Positions 42,392 through 46,999 of a stretch of DNA of 46,999 nt are shown here, piece by piece. The stretch lies in contig JAAZOD010000034.1 in assembly GCA_012797975.1 (NCBI GenBank), positions 1-46,999 of the forward strand, in the 5' to 3' direction. The notes beneath the pieces are model-generated. The model worked only from the letters and a program-made list of their open reading frames with translations, made no database searches and was not told the DNA's origin. This stretch comes from Pelolinea sp. (GTDB taxonomy: Bacteria; Chloroflexota; Anaerolineae; Anaerolineales; Anaerolineaceae). How positions within the stretch are numbered: the first letter of the stretch is position 1; every line of letters begins with the position of its first letter. The translations under genes and the position numbers were made by a program.

Positions 42392-45300
42392 TTATTCTTC
42401 ATCCTGGTCGTCATCCAGATCATCATCCAGAAAATCGATCTCATCAGGTGAAATGTCATCCTCGAGAGTATCCGCATCCAAAATATCGTCAACCGTGTTT
42501 TCATCGGTGGGTATTTCAATGGTGTTACCACGTTCCTGGTGGTCGATGGGTTCATCGTTGGCAACCGATTCGATCATCATGATCCGGTTTTCCGAGAAAC
42601 CGGTCCCAGCCGGGATCAATTTACCGATGATCACATTCTCTTTCAACCCATACAGCGGATCTTTATCGGCTGAAATGGCAGCCCTTGATAGTTCCTTGAT
42701 GGTATGCTGGAAGGAAGCGGCCGAAAGGAACGACTCAGTGTTCAACGAAGCTTTGGTCACACCCAGCAGGATATCAATGTAGCGCGCCGGTTTTTTGCCC
42801 TGAGCCACCATCTCTTCATTGATCGCTTTGATCTGCAAACGGTCGATCATTTCATTCGGCAAGAACTCAGTATCGCCCGCATTGATGATCTGCACCTTGC
42901 TCAACATCTTGCGGATGATCACTTCAAAGTGTTTATCATTGATGTTTTGGCCCTGTGCGCGATATACGTTCTGGATCTCTTCCAGCAGGTAGTGATAGCA
43001 AGCGTCGCGCCCTTTGAGCTTCAACAGTTCATGCGGGTTGATGGAACCTTCGGTCAGAGGTTGACCGGCTTCCACATTTTCGCCATCTTTGACGATGATG
43101 CGCAGTGTGGATGGGATTTCCATCTCTTCGATTTCAACACTATCATAACTTACCACGACCGTTCGTTTTTCAATGCGAATACGTCCGGCATGCTGTGCAT
43201 TGATGGTCAGTTCTTCATTTTTCGCCAGGATATCGCCAACTGCAACATTCGCTTCTTCTTTTGCAACAATTTCCCATTCCTCCGGCACGGCATATTCATC
43301 GCGTACCAGCTCGCTGTAGGTAATACGAATGTTGTTTTGGTCGCTGGCAGTGTTGGACGGAATGATGGAGACCTTTCCCATGATGGGAGAAATCACCGCT
43401 TCGCCCTTGGGTGTCTTGCGAGCTTCAAAAAGCTCTTCCACTCTGGGCAGACCGGTTGTGATATCGGTTGCTGCCGCAACCCCACCGGTATGGAAGGTGC
43501 GCAAAGTAAGCTGTGTGCCCGGCTCTCCAATAGATTGGGCCGCAATAATACCAACTGCCGTCCCGAGTTCAACCATTTTGCCGCGCCCCAGATCGATGCC
43601 ATAACATTTGGAGCAGATACCGTGGTGCAATTCACAGGTTAGTGGAGACCGTACCTTGAATTCAGTGATACCTGCATTCAGCAGTTGTACGATCAACTCA
43701 CTCGTCAGCAGCTCATCACGATCTGCTAAAACCTCACCGGTCTTCGGATCGGCAATGGCCTCAGCCATCAAACGCCCTTTAAGGCGTTCCTGGATGCTCT
43801 GCCCGGCCACGTCATCGCTGGTTCTGATCCACAACCCTTCCTGGGTTCCGCAATCATCCGCATTGATGATCACATCCTGGGCAATATCCACCAAGCGGCG
43901 GGTCAAATAGCCCGCATCGGCGGTGCGCAGTGCAGTATCAGCCAGACCTTTACGAGCGCCGTGGGTGGAGATAAAGTATTCCAGTGCGGTCAGCCCTTCA
44001 CGGAAATTGGATTGGATAGGCAAACGGATGATACGACCCGCAGGGTCAGCCATCAACCCACGCATCCCGGCCAACTGAGAAATAGGCCCGAAACCACCTT
44101 TGGTGGCACCGGAATTGGCCATAGTGGCCAAGTTTCCACTCGGATCCATGTGTTCTTTGACCGCTTCGGCGACTTCCTTGGTGGTATCCTGCCAGACTTT
44201 GATCACTTGTTCATCCATTTCCAGTTCGGTGAGCAAACCGCGCCGGTAAGATTTCTGGATGGTCTCTACTTTTTCAAGTGACTCTGAAAGAATTTCTTCC
44301 TTCTTGGGTGGAATACTGATGTCACCCACTGCCAGGGTGATACCTGAAAGCATGGCATATTTGAACCCAATATCTTTGATGTCATCCGCGATGCGGGTAG
44401 TGGTCTCTTCACCGCACAGATCATAAATAGTGGCGATCAAGTCTTTGATGCCACCTTTGTCAAAAGTCAGGTTGACATACACCACTTCTTCAGGAAGAAT
44501 CTGATTGAACAGTGCACGCCCTACCGTTGTTTCAACAATGCGGGTTTCCTGACTGTTCAGACGATTTCCGTTTTCTTCAAACCACGTCTTTGTGCGCAAT
44601 CGGATGGGTGTGTGTACTTTCACCTGCTCCAGTTGGTATGCCAGTTCTACTTCGTCGATCGAAGCAAAGGTGGTCAATTCACCCTTTTTCTTATCGCCAT
44701 CCATGGTCAAATAATAGACGCCCAGCACCATGTCTTTGGAAGGAGAAATGATCGGTTCGCCATCGGCAGGTTTCAGCAGGTTCTTGGATGCCAGCATCAA
44801 ATTTCTGGCTTCCCAGACTGCTTTCTCTGACAAAGGCACATGCACAGCCATCTGATCACCATCGAAATCGGCATTGAAAGCGGTGCAAACCAGTGGATGC
44901 AGTTGAATAGCGCTTCCTTCCACCAGAATAGGTTCAAATGCTTGAATGCCAAGGCGGTGCAGCGTCGGAGCCCGGTTCAGCATGACCGGACGGTCTTTGA
45001 TGACCTTTTCCAATACTTCCCATACCTCGGGACGATTGCGCTCAATCAATCGACGTGCGCCTTTTACATTGGCAGCATACTCACGTTGAACCAAGCCGGC
45101 AATGACAAACGGCCGGAACAATTCCAAGGCCATGTTCTTTGGCAAACCGCACTGGTACAATTTCAGTTTGGGCCCAACCACGATCACGGAACGCCCGGAA
45201 TAGTCGACACGTTTTCCCAGCAAATTGCGGCGGAAGCGCCCTTTTTTGCCTTTCAGCATGTCGCTCAGAGATTTCAACTCCCGTCTGCCGCGGCGCGAAA

Positions 45301-46747
45301 GCGCTTTGCCGCGCTGAGAATTATCAATCAATGAATCGACCGCTTCCTGCAGCATTCTCTTTTCATTGCGCACAATGACATCAGGAGCACCCAGTTCAAG
45401 CAAACGTTTCAAACGGTTATTACGGTTGATCACACGCCGGTACAGGTCGTTCAGATCGGAGGTCGCAAATCGACCACCATCCAGTTGCACCATGGGGCGC
45501 AGGTCAGGCGGAATGACCGGCAGGACTTTCAGGATCATCCACTCCGGTCGATTGTTGGAGCGGCGGAAGGCTTCGACCACCTTCAATCGCTTGGTTGCTT
45601 TTTTCCGTTTTTGTTTGCTCTTGGTAGTGCGTACTTCAACCCACAATTCTTCCGCCAGTTTTTCCATATCCAAGCGGCTGAGAATATCATAGAACGCTTC
45701 CGCGCCCATATCGGCACGGAAAACCTGCCCGTAGCGGGAGCGCAGTTCACGATATTTGTTTTCGCTGATGAAGGAAAGCGGTTTCAAGCTTTCGATCTCA
45801 TCGCGGCGGGCTTCGGTTTCCTTATCGATCTTGGCGGTGAGGTCCTCTTTCTGATCCAACAGTTTCTGAAGTGTAAGGTCGGCTTCGGCTTTTACTTGTT
45901 CCAACAAGAGGTCGTTCTTTTCTTTCTCATGGTCGATCTCGATGCCAATTTCCGCTTCGATGGTCTCCAATTTTTCCTGCACCAGTTTCTGCAGATTCGA
46001 GATCATCTTATTGGTGATTTCCTCGCCGGCAGTGGCAATGGTTTCATCGATCGTTTTCAGCTTGATATCAGCGCGGGCATTCTTACCAACTTTTTCTTTG
46101 ATCGATTGCTCCAGATCCTGCCCCTCTTTGATCAAGGGGGCCACTCTTTCAGCAATCATCTCATCTTTTTTGGCAGAAAGTTCCGCAGTCTTTTTCTTGA
46201 TCTCATCCAAACGTGAGTTTTTATCGGATTCCGCCGCATCGATACGGCTGTTCAGATCCGTGATCTGATCTTTATATTTTGCACCGACTTCCTCTTCAAT
46301 GCGGTTCAACGCTTTCTGTTTGGAATCTTCATCCACATAAGTCACAATGTATTGAGCAAAATACAGAACACGGTCAAGATTTCTGCGTGAAATGTTCAAT
46401 AAAGACCCAAGGTAAGAAGGAACTCTCCGGCTGTACCAAATGTGAGCAACGGGGGTAGCCAGTTCGATATGCCCCATCCGTTCGCGGCGAACAGAAGAAC
46501 GGGTTACCTCCACGCCGCATTTATCACAAACGATCCCTTTATAACGAGGATTCTTATACTTACCACAATAACACTGATAATCTCTAGTTGGTCCAAAAAT
46601 CGCTTCGCAAAAAAGCCCATCTTTTTCAGGACGCAGGCGCCGATAGTTAATTGTTTCAGGTTTTGTTACTTCCCCATAAGACCAACTTTTGATCGTTTCG
46701 GGAGATGCAAGTCTTACACGGAGAGCCATCAGACTTTTTGTTTCCAC
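42392..46747 (-). CDS. rpoC: RNA polymerase beta' subunit
   Basis: A 1451-residue protein. Zinc site 1: [19 protein letters not shown] (Cys59, 61, 74, 77). Catalytic [12 protein letters not shown] with its three Asp is present, as are rudder/bridge-helix regions and zinc site 2 (Cys in DDCGTQEG plus [13 protein letters not shown]). Between [10 protein letters not shown] (129-138) and ADMGAEAF (from about 345) lies about 205 residues of mostly coiled-coil sequence, versus about 40 in E. coli. The C-terminus is a very acidic tail ([11 protein letters not shown]). The start is GTG at 46747 with GAGGAGG eight bases upstream. No rpoB precedes it within 250 bases, which is unusual because rpoBC is normally one operon. 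Confidence 0.97.
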   Translation of the reverse strand: METKSLMALRVRLASPETIKSWSYGEVTKPETINYRRLRPEKDGLFCEAIFGPTRDYQCYCGKYKNPRYKGIVCDKCGVEVTRSSVRRERMGHIELATPVAHIWYSRRVPSYLGSLLNISRRNLDRVLYFAQYIVTYVDEDSKQKALNRIEEEVGAKYKDQITDLNSRIDAAESDKNSRLDEIKKKTAELSAKKDEMIAERVAPLIKEGQDLEQSIKEKVGKNARADIKLKTIDETIATAGEEITNKMISNLQKLVQEKLETIEAEIGIEIDHEKEKNDLLLEQVKAEADLTLQKLLDQKEDLTAKIDKETEARRDEIESLKPLSFISENKYRELRSRYGQVFRADMGAEAFYDILSRLDMEKLAEELWVEVRTTKSKQKRKKATKRLKVVEAFRRSNNRPEWMILKVLPVIPPDLRPMVQLDGGRFATSDLNDLYRRVINRNNRLKRLLELGAPDVIVRNEKRMLQEAVDSLIDNSQRGKALSRRGRRELKSLSDMLKGKKGRFRRNLLGKRVDYSGRSVIVVGPKLKLYQCGLPKNMALELFRPFVIAGLVQREYAANVKGARRLIERNRPEVWEVLEKVIKDRPVMLNRAPTLHRLGIQAFEPILVEGSAIQLHPLVCTAFNADFDGDQMAVHVPLSEKAVWEARNLMLASKNLLKPADGEPIISPSKDMVLGVYYLTMDGDKKKGELTTFASIDEVELAYQLEQVKVHTPIRLRTKTWFEENGNRLNSQETRIVETTVGRALFNQILPEEVVYVNLTFDKGGIKDLIATIYDLCGEETTTRIADDIKDIGFKYAMLSGITLAVGDISIPPKKEEILSESLEKVETIQKSYRRGLLTELEMDEQVIKVWQDTTKEVAEAVKEHMDPSGNLATMANSGATKGGFGPISQLAGMRGLMADPAGRIIRLPIQSNFREGLTALEYFISTHGARKGLADTALRTADAGYLTRRLVDIAQDVIINADDCGTQEGLWIRTSDDVAGQSIQERLKGRLMAEAIADPKTGEVLADRDELLTSELIVQLLNAGITEFKVRSPLTCELHHGICSKCYGIDLGRGKMVELGTAVGIIAAQSIGEPGTQLTLRTFHTGGVAAATDITTGLPRVEELFEARKTPKGEAVISPIMGKVSIIPSNTASDQNNIRITYSELVRDEYAVPEEWEIVAKEEANVAVGDILAKNEELTINAQHAGRIRIEKRTVVVSYDSVEIEEMEIPSTLRIIVKDGENVEAGQPLTEGSINPHELLKLKGRDACYHYLLEEIQNVYRAQGQNINDKHFEVIIRKMLSKVQIINAGDTEFLPNEMIDRLQIKAINEEMVAQGKKPARYIDILLGVTKASLNTESFLSAASFQHTIKELSRAAISADKDPLYGLKENVIIGKLIPAGTGFSENRIMMIESVANDEPIDHQERGNTIEIPTDENTVDDILDADTLEDDISPDEIDFLDDDLDDDQDEE

Positions 46748-46792
46748 TTATGAGCCTCCTCACCAAAAAATCGCTCGAATTTAATTAAATAC

Positions 46793-46826
46793 ATACAGGT
46801 TTGTTTTGACGAAAACAAACCTGTAT
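46793..46826. repeat. Perfect 15-bp inverted repeat at the rpoC start site
   Basis: ATACAGGTTTGTTTT (46793-46807) and AAAACAAACCTGTAT (46812-46826) flank a GACG loop. No T-tract follows on either strand, so it is not a typical terminator. It overlaps the predicted -10 edge and the start of transcription of rpoC. It may be an operator or the 5' hairpin of the rpoC mRNA. Confidence 0.65.
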
Positions 46827-46833
46827 TATATCA
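46825..46833 (-). promoter_or_regulatory. Extended -10 promoter of rpoC
   Basis: On the minus strand TG-A-TATAAT (46833-46825) is an extended -10 element with no strong -35. The transcription start would be near 46818, about 70 bases before the GTG. This gives rpoC its own promoter, consistent with the absence of rpoB upstream. Confidence 0.6.
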
Positions 46834-46896
46834 CAAAATACAATTATTCTTATCTACTCGAATTGCCTCAAATAAAAAGTAACCATGAGAGATAAC

Positions 46897-46965
46897 GTTG
46901 ACTCAATAAGAATGTTACCATCCGGCACAGAAAAGATGCCGGGAGGAGCCAATGATGAGTCAACG
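46897..46965. repeat. Nested inverted repeats over the transposase start
   Basis: CGTTGACTCA (46896-46905) is the exact reverse complement of TGAGTCAACG (46956-46965). Within this interval CCGGCA (46922-46927) pairs with TGCCGG (46937-46942). The outer right arm begins inside the second ATG, and the ribosome-binding site GGGAGGA lies between the arms. The left arm may belong to the terminal inverted repeat of an insertion sequence. Confidence 0.55.
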
Positions 46966-46999
46966 CAGCAAAAGGGAATTATGGGAAACGATCCAACCC
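46952..46999 (+). CDS. Probable transposase, N-terminal fragment cut by the window edge
   Basis: Only 16 codons are visible, MMSQRSKRELWETIQP. The MSQRSKREL-x-E-x-I-x-P beginning is familiar from integrase-core transposases that continue RYLKA..., as I recall; so short a stretch cannot prove it. GGGAGGA stands five bases before the first ATG. The upstream inverted repeats and the position beside rpoC support an insertion sequence entering from the right. Confidence 0.45.
   Translation, partial: MMSQRSKRELWETIQP

Noticed and set aside
42704-43642. Long plus-strand open frame (312 codons) opposite rpoC
   Set aside because: It lies fully within the conserved beta' sequence and shows no recognisable domain or start signal.
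45485-46216. Plus-strand open frame (243 codons) with hydrophobic Phe/Leu-rich product opposite rpoC
   Set aside because: The hydrophobic look results from reading Lys/Glu-rich coiled-coil codons backwards.

Overview
The window looks like a chromosomal segment of an anaerobic or facultative bacterium. I infer the Chloroflexota, class Anaerolineae or a close relative. The hints are a Thr/Pro-rich linker in a secreted isomerase, a solitary rpoC with a large helical insertion, an RdhA-like Fe-S protein, a single-chain NDP-forming acyl-CoA synthetase and the ssb/rpsR/PpiC arrangement. None of these is decisive; a 16S or marker-gene tree would settle it. Most of the window is housekeeping DNA of moderate GC, interrupted by AT-rich stretches that look acquired.

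Layout. 1-1.07 kb: an AT-rich tail of an ABC-2 exporter (two permease genes). 1.16-1.24 kb: tRNA-Pro(GGG) with its own promoter, followed by a Cas4/RecB-like nuclease with four likely Fe-S cysteines. 2.07-9.96 kb (minus strand): the most unusual block, an apparent operon encoding a Cdc48-like double AAA+ ATPase, a GrpE-like protein, a divergent Hsp70, a 15-TPR protein ending in a degenerate J-like domain plus a DnaJ-like zinc motif, and a small Cys-rich protein. It resembles a complete but rebuilt Hsp70 system joined to an unfoldase. 10.2-10.8 kb: an unrecognised protein. 10.8-15.6 kb: an AT-rich island with a GT-C-like membrane protein, long noncoding DNA, and an ArsR-type regulator plus MFS exporter behind a promoter carrying three identical operator-like repeats. 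15.6-18.9 kb (minus): a cytosolic RdhA-like Fe-S protein and an NDP-forming acyl-CoA synthetase.

18.95-21.55 kb: rpsF-ssb-rpsR-PpiC, probably with an S6:S18-type leader. 21.56-25.9 kb (minus): rnc-smc. 25.98-29.34 kb: scpA (apparently leaderless)-mutS. 29.36-32.5 kb (minus): ECF sigma factor, single-TM partner, fmt and a membrane protein. 32.6-33.4 kb: monoacylglycerol-lipase-like hydrolase. 33.6-36.8 kb: a 1048-residue fusion of serine hydroxymethyltransferase and glycine-cleavage T-protein, preceded by a promoter and an intrinsic terminator that looks like an attenuator. It is followed by a PLP aminotransferase. Next come a TGS-type nucleoside kinase (minus) and divergently a LipM-like octanoyltransferase, a DUF218 protein and a GH25-like protein. 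42.4-46.75 kb (minus): rpoC, with its own promoter and a perfect palindrome at the start site instead of rpoB upstream. The right edge cuts into a transposase-like gene whose start lies inside nested inverted repeats.

Functional links. The SHMT-GcvT fusion and the LipM-like enzyme both belong to glycine cleavage and one-carbon supply. SMC, ScpA, RNase III and MutS cover chromosome and RNA maintenance. The five-gene chaperone block is the best candidate for an undescribed system.
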